From Strigops habroptila (taxonomy: Eukaryota > Chordata > Aves > Psittaciformes > Psittacidae): a stretch of DNA of 64,000 nucleotides. The stretch's first letter is position 1; each line of letters opens with the position of its first letter. A model generated the notes under the pieces. That model was not told the DNA's origin, made no database searches, and was given only the letters and a program-made list of their open reading frames with translations. The translations under genes and the position numbers were made by a program. Location of the stretch: NCBI RefSeq assembly GCF_004027225.2, contig NC_044278.2, forward strand, positions 94,976,743 to 95,040,742, written 5' to 3'. Shown piece by piece: positions 1 to 11,274 of this stretch.

Positions 1-1788
1 ATGTGAAAGCAAGAGCAGCGAGAAATGTGCTAGGCAAACAGAGCCTTAACCTGGGAACACAGTATCAGACTTGTTGCTAGAGGAGTATAACATGATGCCA
101 TGGAAAAGGGATGGTTAATGAAGATGCCACAAACAGGGCAGACCCTCCTCATGGGAACCACTTCATCTTCTGGGGAATATGGTTTTAATGGTGATGCAAC
201 ACAGGTACAAAACCTGATAGATCCATGTGGGCAGACACTCTGGCCAGTACCCCCACTTTGGAGTGACTTCCGTTTTGCAGCCATGAAGGTGTGTTAGCTG
301 AACTTGAAAGATGTCTGGGTAGAGGGGAGGACACTTCCCCCAATTCTCCAGATTCACTAATCATATAAACTGTACTAACAGTTGCCTTGTGGCCTGGGAA
401 TTTGACAAATTCCTTGTCCTAAAATTAGCTGCACCAAAGCTTCATTTGCCTGGTTCTGTGAAGAGTTAAGCAGAGCTAATTGTGGCTTAGACAGTAAGTC
501 CTGCTGCAGCTAACCAGAGCTAGAAAAAGTACATTTTCATCATGTCATTCTTTTTAATGAAAAGTAAAATGAAAGCTAACGCAGGAGATCCTGGGTGAGA
601 GAAAGCTTTATTATGTACAAAAACTTCTCTACTTTTCTCCCAATCTATTATGTGAAAAATGAGTCATATTTTTGATGGTAGCGAATAAGAAAAGTTGCGG
701 CTGAGGGACTGTGAGTACAAAGGGAGGCAGATGGATGGGTGCTGGAACATGCTGAACAAACAGCTTCATTTTGTTTATTCTCTTCTAAGGACTCAGTCTC
801 TGAGTATTGGGAGTGCTACATAAAGCTAAAACCATTGTGCTTATTCTTCTCTGGTGGCATGCTCTGGATTTCAAGAGAATTACAGCTTTGGTCTTGTAGC
901 AACAACAACAAAGTGGAAGAAACATCTTTGCCAAATAAAACTGAATTAAATCATGTGTTTCCCTTTATTTATTTCCTGCAACAGAAGTCCAGTCAGCCTC
1001 TGCCAGCTTGTCCTCATTGCACTGAAGACTCTGAAAGCAAAACATGAGGTAGTTTAATCAAGATGGAGTGAGCTATCTTCCTGTTTTGCTGTAAAACCCC
1101 ATGCAAGCTTGACTGACAGGCACTCGGTTGCATAGCCAGCCCATGTCACGCTGCTCAGATCTTTCCAGACTGGTCCCAAGCAATAGTTGTTCTGGTGAAC
1201 AAGGTCATCTGGTGACAACCAACCACAAAGATGGGTGTCCAGGGGCTGGGTGCCCAGGCACATGTGGGGTGACAGCACACCTTAGGCTCCTCTAGTCTTC
1301 TGCAAAGACACCCAGAGTTCATATTTAAACATCTATGGTAAAGGACAATGACTGCATTAATCAGCTCAGCACAGCAACTTCCCAGTGTGTGGCAGGGTGG
1401 GATGTGCTTCAGGGAGAAGGACCTCTGGCAGGTAAAAGATATCAGCCTTGGATGAAAAGAGCAGGGAACTTGTGTCCCACACTTATTCCCATGGCTCCCT
1501 AAATTCTGGCCAAAAAATTTAGCCCTAATGCTTGAGTTCAACCTTTTTATTGAGCATGTGTATGCACATATGCATTTATATTACAAATGCACCTGCACAC
1601 AAATGGGTTCTCTGTAATGGCTTGCATCTGAATGCACTTCTGTGAGTGCATGCATATAAATGCATACATAGAACTGCACTTACACCTGTTGTACATGGAC
1701 ATACACAACCCTCCCCACATACAGAGGGAGCATGAAATAGCACTAGAAATGTATTGGATAAGAAAGCAAAATGACTACAGTAAAAACA
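1..1788. other. non-coding spacer, no gene recognised
   Basis: Short chance reading frames occur on both strands, all under 130 codons, with no recognisable domain, no splice-consistent series and no family resemblance. The stretch just before the CR1 fragment (about 1,555-1,700) is mildly AT/CA-rich, with repeated 'tgcat' steps. I see no RNA gene or dispersed repeat that I can name. Confidence 0.5.
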
Positions 1789-2054
1789 GGGAATTTGGTT
1801 TCAAACTTAAACAGGTGAGATTTAGGTTGGATATAAGGAAGATATACTTTACTGTGAGGGTGGTGAGACAGTGGCATAGGTTGCCCAGAGAAGCTGTGGC
1901 TGCGCCATCCCTGATAGTGTTCAAGGCCAGGTTGGACGAGGTTTTGAGCAACCTGGTCTAGTAGAAGGTCTCCCTGCCCATGGCAGGGGGTTGGAACTGG
2001 ATGATCTTAAGGTCCTTTCCAACCCAAACTATTCTACGATTCTGTGATTCTATG
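1789..2054 (+). mobile_element. CR1 LINE, truncated 3' end
   Basis: This is a 5'-truncated chicken repeat 1 element in plus orientation. It encodes the last part of CR1 ORF2: a frame ending around 1,961 carries the family signature W-H-R-L-P-R-E followed by F-K-A-R-L-D and N-L-V. After the stop comes the CR1 3' UTR, with the 'ggttggaactggatgatctt' and 'cctttccaacccaaac' blocks, and it ends in three degenerate ATTCTATG-type units at about 2,032-2,054. CR1 copies are normally 5'-truncated and lack target duplications, as seen here. The 5' boundary is approximate because similarity fades before about 1,789. It is a dead fragment with no promoter, endonuclease or reverse-transcriptase core. Confidence 0.93.
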
Positions 2055-5000
2055 AATTATATTAAGATGCTGTGGTTAGGGAATGGAACTGCAGTGAGGC
2101 ACATTGTTGTCTGTGATAATGTTTTTGCTAAGTATTAGCAATGATTACATTGATATGAAAGTGGATTTGGTGGTATTGGACTTTGTGTGGAAGTCTTGCA
2201 GGTTGTATGTTACAGCAGTGATTAGCCACTGGATATAAGAAGTAGAACACCTACATCCTGTCATTCTGCTTTTAGAACATTGTTGTTGTTTTTTATCCAG
2301 CTGTTGAGTCATAGAATCATAGAGTCAGGGATATTGTAAAGGGTCAGCAAAAAGAGAAGAAAGGAAGCTTGTTTTACTTCAAGTTTCTGTATTTGTATGA
2401 AGGGATGGTTCAGCAAAATAACACAGGATTTGCAGAACATTTAATATGAGGTAAACAGATCAAAACACAGAGCTGTGTGCATGGGGAACTGTGGAATTGC
2501 ATACATGTGCCAACATATACAAATTATAAGTCTTTTTAGGAGACCAAATCTTAAAGTAGAGATAACTAGATTAGTTGCCAAATCCTTAAAATTATGCACT
2601 TTCATTATCCCGTCAGTTTGCAACCCTGTAATGTCTAACACGCAACCAGACATAATAAAGATTGCAATTGCAGACTGTGATTACTCAAAATATATAAAGC
2701 AAGCAGGTCACTTCAGCATCATGGTGGTTAGAAAGTAGAGAAATGGCTGTAGAAGTAGAGAGAGAGGTTTTGAAAGTTACACAACACAGAGAAGACAGAA
2801 CATACCTGGTGCACTGACAACCTTGCACATTTTAGATCTGAAATCCTTTAGGTAGTTGAAGTGAAAAAAAAGTTATTTTTTTCTAGTCACACATCCTGAG
2901 GCTGTCTTATTTAGGTTTTAATCCCAAAAGGCATTATTCTTTCCAATGGCTTCAGTGGACTTTAGATGATGGCCTTAGAAAGTGTTTGCTGTTGCGTCCT
3001 GCTCTGATTCAGTCATTTCAGAGTCAAGGACTGTATCGATTCATCTCCTGGAAGAGCACTAATACTCCCAGCTGCCGTTGGCTCCATGGCTTTTGGAGAC
3101 AATCAATTCTTCCCAAGGCCCCCAGCCACCTTTGGAGAGGTTGGCAAAGACATTTCCAGTTTTAGTACTTCAAACTTAAAAAGGAACAGTTTATTTTACA
3201 TAAAACATTAGATGTCTTTTTTCATTCCAGCTATATATTAATGTTCTTCTGCCCTCAACAATATATTAGTGAAGAACAGCAAACAATTAAGAAAGGACCA
3301 CAGGCAATTAAAAAAGATGTCATTACTAATGTTGCAAAAGAAACAGCTTGAAAACCTTCTGTGCTTTTCCTTTTTGAATAACCCCTCTTAAAATTGCCCC
3401 TGCTTCTTTCCTCTTCTTCATGCAGCTGTCACTTTCATCTTCCCATCTATTCAGCCTTATGGCTGACAGCAGATGTGCTACTAGCATTGGATGCTGTTTT
3501 TTTTCTGGATTGCATGGAAAATGAATGTAGGCAATTTTAATCTCTAGAGATAGATATGTGTTAGTAGGCTAAGATGCTATGTTGAAGACATGCAGCACTA
3601 AAATCTTCAATGGAGGTAATCCCTTCTGTTTGTTTGACAGATCCATTTTTACCAAAAATCTCTTGGCATGAAAAAAGTTAAACTCTGCCACTGGAAGTTA
3701 GTGCCTGAAGACAGCAAAACATTGACTGAGTGCCTGGAAAAATATGCAGGCTCCTTCATCTGGGTTGTCTAAGACACATCTCACCCCAGCTCCCTGGTGC
3801 TGGGGATTGCCATGTCTCCCATGCACAATCCCTGTGGCCGTGGTGCTGCTGAGCTATCCGAGCTGGTGTGCAAATGCAGCCATGCCCCATGAGCTGATGA
3901 GCTTGCATGAGTCTGTTGGGATGTGCATGTGCATCAAGATTTAGGTGGGTTTCAGGCAGCTTTCAGGCCCTTCTGCTGAGGTGTGAAGTAGATAACCTGC
4001 CCAGTGAGACTGCAGTGATGGAGGGATGTGCCAGACAACAAAGTGTCCTCAAACAGCAGGTCACCCACTTTAGGGTGACACAATATTGCTGTGAGTGGGG
4101 ATGACTGGCCCTATGGAGCACATAATAGCATGATGTGTGTTTGGGATGTCCCAGGTGGCTTATACAGGGAGTGTGGGAGACAGGCTTCTTGACTGGTACT
4201 CCCACCAGGTAGTGCCATGAGGACACTTGAACTATCCTATAGAAAATGCTGAACAGGAGAAAGAGTCTAAATTTTTGCTTCTACATGGCCCTTCTTTGTG
4301 GGCAGTACCCCTGTGCAGGGCTGGAGGGGAGGTGGGTTTGTGAGGAAGGAGAAGGACAAAGATGAGTCACCCCGTCCTGCTCTTCTGTCTTGAAACTGGG
4401 CTGTCATGGAGCCAAAAATGCAAAAGGGAACAGAAACGGAGGCAGGATGTGGAGTAGCTGCAGCCCAGAGGGGTGATTTGCACTCTGCTATGTCCTTGAT
4501 CATCTACGCATTTTATGGGACTCAAGATTCAGAAATAATCTAGGCTGTTAACTGTTGAATATGTGATATACACGCATCATCATATGATGAAAGTCTTTGA
4601 TTCTTCATGATATTCTGAGATGTCTTCTTCAGAATTACTGAAGTTTTTATTAGTAAGATATGTAATAAACTCCCCTCGGAAGCTGAGTCATCCAGCGACT
4701 GTTTCTAAAAAATCCCAAGCAGTCACTCAGGATCTAACTCGTCAGGTGCAGGGTGAGTTGGCAGCCAACCTCATTTACTCAAAGCCAAGCTAAAAGCAAA
4801 ATACAGAATTACTTTATAAAATGAAGGAAACAGTACTCTCCAGAAGGCAGGGTGTTTAAGAAGGTCAGTGTGGGAAATCATCCAGGGAACAAAGATAACC
4901 ATATCCTATGGTGAAAGAGATGTTCTCAAAACACATTCAGGAAAATAAAATGTGATCAGTGTCTAACTTTTCTGCATGTTTCGGTCTCTGACCTTGCCTA

Positions 5001-5241
5001 TCTGAGAACAGCCTGCCTATTAGTCCTAGAATAACCATCACCATGTGCCATGTGATGGAGATGTCATCAGACTGCTACTGCAATGCCTAAAGCAGTCTCT
5101 GCTGGTTGCAGATAAGATGCAGCCTGAGTTATTGGGGCATCTCCTGAGTGAAGACTGAGGCCATAGCTGTCCTCTGGCTGTAGCACCCCACACTGCTTCC
5201 TGCCACGTGTCACAGCTCCCTCTTAAAGGGCTCTGCCCTTC
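2055..5241. other. non-coding spacer
   Basis: No gene is recognised. A scrap at about 2,309-2,328 ('catagaatcatagagtcagg') resembles the reverse complement of a CR1 tail and could be a very short minus-strand CR1 remnant. The rest is unique-looking AT-leaning sequence with only chance reading frames under 90 codons. A 12-bp palindrome, CATCATATGATG, lies near 4,577-4,589 and is not unusual in length. Confidence 0.45.
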
Positions 5242-5791
5242 TGTTGTGGTTTAAACCCAGCCGATAACTCAGAACCACGCAGCTGCTCACTCACCCCCCC
5301 TTTTTCCTTCCCCCTGCTCCCGGAGGGATGGGGAGGAGAATCGAAAGAATGTAACTCCCACGGGTTGAGATAAGAACAGTCCAGTAACTAAGGTATAATA
5401 CAAAACCAATAATAATAGTGATGAGGGAAATAACAAGGGGAGAGAATACAATTGCTCACCACCCGCCGACCGATACCCAGCCGGACCCGAGCAGCGATCT
5501 GGGCCTTCTGGGTGACTCCCCCCGGTTTATATACTGGGCATGACGTGCTGTGGTATGGAATACCCCTCTGCTAGTTTGGGTCAGGTGTCCTGTCTCTGAT
5601 TCCTGCCGGCTTCCCCTCTTCCTTGTTAGAGCATGAGACTGAGAAAGTCCTTGATCGGAGTAAACATTACTTAGCAACAACTAAAAACATCAGTGTTATC
5701 AGCGTTGTTCCAGGCTGAAAGTCAAAAACACAGCACTGCACCAGCTACTAAGAAGGAGGAAGAATTACTGCTACAGCTGAACCCAAGGACA
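5242..5791 (-). mobile_element. solo LTR, ERVL-like, minus orientation
   Basis: This is an isolated long terminal repeat of an endogenous retrovirus, about 550 bp, read on the minus strand. It starts (minus sense) TGTCCTTGGGTTCAGCTG, close to the start I associate with avian ERVL LTRs, and its plus-strand edges are TG...CA. The flanks are CCTTC on the left and CCTTG on the right, so a 5-bp target duplication with one mismatch, which fits ERVL-type integration. It is clearly related to the second LTR at 20.7 kb, sharing 'cataccacagca'-type, 'gggcatgac' and 'gataagaacagtcca' blocks. No internal gag, pol or env sequence lies beside it, so it is a recombination product. The reading frames inside it are chance. 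Compared with its relative it lacks 52 bp at about 5,445-5,448. Confidence 0.88.
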
Positions 5792-8687
5792 CCTTGAAAT
5801 CTGCCACCAAGATGCTTATGGGATCATTTCCACACTGCTTCAGTCTGTATGGGCTGGATGAGCAGAGGCCTCCTGTTTCAAGTGTCAATGACTGAATGGG
5901 GTTAGGGAGCACACACAAGTCACTCTGCAGGCAGACCCTGGCAGATAGGGAAACAACTGGGATGGTAACCAAAGGGGCTTAGGTGCCACAAGAGTTGGCA
6001 AAGTCTAAGTTACCCAGTGGTGGTCTCTGGTGGGTCCTAATTAACTGTCATGCTGCACCTTGAAATTTCACCTTGATGTGGATCTCAGATGTGGATCAAG
6101 GAGCTTTTTAAGCTTACTTTGCTCTCTCAATGCAAATGTAGGCAGATGTTCAAAATCACCACTTATGGATTTTGTGTTCACCCCAGAGACAAAAGGTGTT
6201 AGACTAGTTCCCAGCCAAGCTGGTTTTCCTTTTTTAGCCCCGTGCTGAAAACAACATCCACAGAGCTGCTTGCAAGCTATACGTACCTCTTCCATGGGCA
6301 TAGGGATTTGTGAGCTCTGGTAACATGGATCTTTGCAGCCATTGCACGTTGCCACCATGTCCCTGCATGGGGAGTGTGCTGAGAGGTCTATTTGTGTTCT
6401 CAAATCCACAAGTAGAACTAGAGTGGAGAGTGATAAATGAGAATCAAGCACAAGTAGCTAATGGAAGATAGATTACAATCATTACAAATATGAAGCACAC
6501 TGGGGTGTAGACAACCATATATGTGGGGGGCAAGAAGGTTTTTTTGGAGACGACTCAGCTGCTGAGCCATGGTAAACAGCCATGCATGGACTCCTAACCT
6601 GCTGCTGATACAAAATGCAACACAGCAGCCAGAGAGTGCCTGAATATGTCCGGTCCACCTGCATGGGCTGACAGGACAGAAGAGGAATAACCAAGCTGTT
6701 ATACCTATAGTATGTATAGATACCTATTTCATAACTGCTCCACTGTTTTATTTCCATAACTGTTGCTCCACTGTGAAGTGGTAAAATGTTAAGGGGAAGT
6801 AAGGCATTCACTGCAGCCACTTGCTTGTGGCCTAACTATGTATTCTGTTCCTATCAAAATTCAAGGAATATTAGTCCCTCTGCTCTGTAAACTCAACCTT
6901 GAACTATGAGCTGAATGAGATTACATGCCGGCTCCTAGCAGCCTGCTTTCAATTTTGTTCTTCCTGCTTTCTGCATGAAAAGACTGGGAAATAACCCCAT
7001 TACATGTCTTTCCATAATTCCAAGAATTACATCTCTAACAATCCATGTGAAGGTTATATGGGGATCTCCTCTAATATTTTGAGCAACCCTGATTATTGAA
7101 AGCATATATATAGAAGTGTGGGCCCAAATACAGAAATCCAGAAAGCTTCCCAACATGCCACGTAGCTGCAGAGCCTCTTTCATTGGGTGAAAATTATGAA
7201 AGATTGCCATGTGATTAATAGCACCGCTCCTTGAGCTGAGAACATTTCTCTTTTAAGAAGATGTAAGATCTTTTAATCAGGATTTACTTCCCTTTCCTAC
7301 TGCTCATTGTTTTTCTGTGGCTTCTGCATAAATAGCACTTGGGTTTTGCATCAAGTTTTTCTGTTTTTCCCTTCTGTTAAAAAACCCTGAAAGTTGTGAG
7401 CAACAGCAAGCAGAAGAAGGAAATACTGAACACACCAGAAAGCACGCGAGCTGAGGTAGGACAGGATTTGTCTGCTTTTTCTGGTGTAGATTAAAATGTT
7501 GCAATGATTAAAATACAGCCTACTTGTATTTCTTATTACTCACAGCAAGTTTTTTATTTGCCAGAAGCTGTGATTGTTGACTAAAGTTCTCTATGAGAAA
7601 GCCGGTCTTGAGAAATTTTTTTGGCAGAAAAAAGGGTAGATTTATGTTACTAGGCATGTTTGCCAGATGGAAGATAACAATCAAATTGTGGATCTGATTA
7701 AGCAAGTCTTGTTTTTTAACTAGATGAAAAATACGTATTTGGTTTATGGCAAACTTCTAAAATAAAAGGTGTTAAATGTCAGATTCTTGATTTTTCTTTT
7801 TCCATTATTGTGCGTGTAGAAAGGTTAATAAAATGCCATGTTTTGATGAATTTAGTGTTAATTCTAAATATTACATTCTGGTACATTTACTCTTGGTTAC
7901 ACTGCTCCTGAAACATAAAGTGAATGCTAGAAGCAAGCTAATAGAAACTTTAAAAAAAAGCCATGAGAACTTCTGTTTTTCTCAGAAGTGCAGTGGCAAA
8001 TGCAAGTGATCTCCTATATAGCAGTGATATCTTAGTTGCCTTCCTATTTGAGTAATGAACTGTGGTGTTTGGGGTCCTTTTCAGGCAAAGGGTTGTGATA
8101 GATGCAGAGAGCATCTCTTTTTCCTAGCATATAGGAGGATCTATATATTTATCACTTAACATAGCAAAGAACTATATTTTCAATGAACAGCCTGATTTCC
8201 CTACTTTGCGTGTGCAGAACACCTTCTTAAAAATAGGTTCTTTGATAGCTCCTCATGTTTTAGTGAGCGCAGTGCTCTAGAGCAGCAGGTCTGAGATCAG
8301 CAGTTTGGAAACTAAGAGTTTCGTCTTCAGAGACAGTGGAGGTTTCATATTTACACTGTTAGCAGCAGCACTCCTCCACGTCATGTCTTCAAAAGTAGTG
8401 TATCCTTCTGTCCAGACATGGCATAGAAATCGATTCCATTGTCCACTGAGATGCTGGATGGTTTGATTGACTGTCCTCCACTAGAACTGGAGGTAGCCCA
8501 AGGCTGTTGACTAATGCCACTTTCCCAGTAATAGCTTTTTGACATAGAGGGTGGAATCTGTATTAATATCGCTACAGGCATTGGTCTCACCTCACCAGCA
8601 GGAATTAGGGTCAACTCAGTGAAGTCAGCTATGGTTGTTACACTGCCAGCAACTAGGAGCAAGTTGTGACTGTAAGAAATTTGCTGG
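5792..8687. other. non-coding spacer
   Basis: No gene is recognised. The reading frames on both strands (the largest about 127 codons near 6,068-6,451, minus) show no domain, signal peptide or compositional sign of coding, and overlap frames on the other strand. AT content is high at 7,200-8,200. I can name no dispersed repeat in this stretch. Confidence 0.45.
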
Positions 8688-8760
8688 CAGCTCAGACCAA
8701 TGTCCATCTAGCCTAATATTCAATCTCTAATGGTGGCAATAGGAGAGGCTGGTTAGAGAC
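8688..8760 (+). repeat. possible old amniote dispersed repeat fragment
   Basis: The sequence 'cagaccaatgtccatctag' followed by 'cctaatattcaatctc' resembles a dispersed block that I recall from bird, turtle and crocodile genomes, of the form cagaccaa-ggtccatctag-ccagtatcctgtctc. The match is by memory only. The copy is degraded and the family name is uncertain. It lies just beyond the 3' end of the minus-strand LINE relic and might be part of the same insertion history. Confidence 0.35.
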
Positions 8761-8887
8761 AACATGAAAGCCTGATCACCTGCCTGATCACCTTCCAGAG
8801 TGCTTTCCCCTTGCATTTACCCACCTTCTTGAATACTGTCCATGGGCACTGGGAAGCACATCCCTGCCCAGTCTTCTGTTTCCCATT

Positions 8888-11274
8888 TATTGTCATTGCA
8901 TTTGTCCAGTCTTGTTTTGACCCTGCTGAGCCGCTCTGTGGCAGCAAGCTCCCAGTGCTGTACAGAGGAGCACCCACTTTCATTTGTTTGAAAGCAGACT
9001 CTCAACAACTCTGCTGAGCACCCCAAGTCCCCGTACTGCAGGAATAGGAATATGAATAACAGAGTGCATTCACAGTATCTCACCCTTCATGACTCTGTAA
9101 ACCTTGACCACATCCTTCTTCAGCCACCTCTTTTCTGTACTGAAGAGTCTCAAGCTTTTTAGTCCTTTCTCTGTCTCCTTGATCATTTCATTTGCCCCTC
9201 TCTGCACCTTCTCTAACTCCATAATCTCTTTAGTTGGATACAAAGACCAGAACTGGTCAGTATGGAGATGCATGGAGATTTTATACAAGGTGATACCCTA
9301 CTTTGTTCCCCATAACCTTCTTGATGATGCCTCTCATTTTGCTGACATTTTTGTCTGCATGTGCTGCTGCAGCCAATGAAGAAATTACTTCAGTAAGTGA
9401 TCAGTGATGACAATGCCAAATGCCCTTTCCTGAATGTAACAACCAGTTTCAAGTTCATGTTATGTAGACATGGTTTAGATTATTTTTCCAAGCATGCATC
9501 ACCTTACATTAAAATACGCTAATGCTCATCTGCCACCCTTTCAGCATGGCATCTGCCAATCTGGATAACTGTCTTTTCCAGGTTATTGATAAATATATTG
9601 AATAAATCTGGTCTGACTACTAAGCCCTACAGACTCCATTGCTGATTCATTAAGCCCCACACTTACCCTTCAGCCAGCTTTCAGGGCACAAAAAACATGC
9701 CTTCCAGCTTTCTGACAGCTTAGTTCCTTAAGAAACCCTTGGTGCAGAGCTTTGTCAAAGGCTTTGACAAATGCAACTGTATAAATGCATACATATCCAT
9801 ATATACATATAAAACAACCCCTGGACCCTCTTCATCCATCATTCTCACAGCCTTTCAGCAGGTGAATGGGGCAGGATCTCCCTTTTCAAAAGACGTGCTG
9901 ACTCTTTCTCATCAGACTGGTATTTCAATGAGCTCAGTGCCTTCCTTCATTACAGACCCACCTCAACATACCAAAGGTGTAAATCAGTCTCAGCAGTTAA
10001 TAGCTCCCAGGACTAAGAGGACCTACTCATGGCCCTTGAGCCGCCCTCTCAAGCCCTTCTTGTAGATGTGGAAGCTGCACTGGTGACGTGTCAGTTCCAT
10101 GGCACTGCGCCTGATTGTAATGGTGGGTTACATGCCTTGGCTGGCAGTCTCACAGTATCCTTCAGGATACCCGTATGAATGCCATCTGGTACTTATTACT
10201 GTCCTCCCACTTATCTGGTTGGTTTAATACTTCCTGCACACATCCATTGAGTGGACCTGGCTCCTCTGACCGCTTTGCTGCATCAGGCATGAAAACACTC
10301 CAACAACTTTGGCAGGGAAGAGTGAATTCACTGAGTTTCTCTGCTATGGCCTTCTCGTCCCTGGAAGATCTTTTGCCACCAAGCAGCCCTGCCAGTTCCC
10401 TAGTAGTATTTCATATTTCAGTGGGTTTACAAAACTTACTGTCAGCCTGAGCATCCTTTACCAGGTGTTCTTCACTTTTTTAATTAAATGCTCTTAGTTT
10501 GTTCTCCATATTTGATCTGCCATGATACAAGATTTCCTATTCTCTCCATTTAGACAAGCCGCCTGCTTTCTAAATGGTGATCTTTTCCTTATAACAGTCT
10601 TGCTAACTATTCTACTGATAGACATCAGTCTCAATATTTATTAAAATGTCTATTTCCTTTGGAATGTAGGCTTCTGACACAGTCTTTGTTGAATTTTCTG
10701 TTTATTTTTGTAAAAAGCCCCCAAATTCTGTGGGCTTCTTCCTTCTGGGACAGCTTCTGTGTCCCACAGTGCTGCCAAACATAGCTCTACTGTGATTGCC
10801 AGTACAGGGCTGCCTCCACCAAAACCTGATGAACTAGGACATGTGCAGCACTAAAGATCTAATGTAGAATACCATCTTGTGTTGTGGATTTGGTTGCAGG
10901 ACTAATTATTCTAGCAATTGGGCATTGTTGCATATGGATATTATATCTCATTTTACTGCAGCATCACATCTTTTTAAAGGCACCCAAAATCTCCTGCTAT
11001 TGCTACCTGCTTTCAGCTTCCTAATCTCACTTAGCATTTTCTGATGACTGTCATCATCATGATGAGGAATTTGGTAGTTCATTCCTGGTTCTATGTTTTT
11101 ATGATTAGACTGTGGAATGTTTGCCTACAAGAACTCTGTAGTGCTTCTCTTTAGCCATAATATTGTTATGCTGTTGCAAATTACATAGTCCTTCATGCAC
11201 AGTGCCACTCCTCCACCTGTGCATCCTACACTATCATTACCATAAAGCTGGTAGCATGGCAACACAGTCTCCCA
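8888..11274 (-). mobile_element. decayed CR1-clade LINE ORF2 relic
   Basis: An old non-LTR retrotransposon lies on the minus strand, broken by many stops and frame changes, but its ORF2 motifs occur in the expected order and spacing. Reading 5' to 3' on the minus strand: at 11,274-11,163 an endonuclease piece begins W-E-T-V and contains GGGVALCMKDYVIC (GGGVAL at 11,200-11,217). At 10,192-10,157 is PDGIHTGILKD, matching the reverse-transcriptase GPDGIHPRVL motif. At 9,614-9,570 is RPDLFNIFINNLEK, matching the segment before the catalytic aspartates. At about 9,560-9,490 is LSRLADAMLKGWQM, then CKVMH. At about 9,140-9,078 is KRWLKKDVVKVYRVMKGE. Near 9,010-8,897 is a C-terminal HW...RLDK-like piece. 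The FADD catalytic segment is missing, apparently by a deletion of about 100 bp near 9,565. It is clearly inactive. Further 5' sequence beyond 11,274 may belong but cannot be recognised. Confidence 0.85.

Noticed and set aside
2309..2328. Separate CR1 insertion in minus orientation
   Set aside because: Only about 20 bp of tail-like sequence is visible, with no 3' UTR block next to it, so too short to call.
4577..4589. 12-bp palindrome CATCATATGATG as a regulatory operator
   Set aside because: Palindromes of this length are expected by chance in 64 kb; no repeat or spacing supports a function.
5456..5680. Reading frames within the two LTRs as possible retroviral genes
   Set aside because: They lie wholly inside LTR sequence, are not conserved between the two copies, and no gag, pol or env domain is present.
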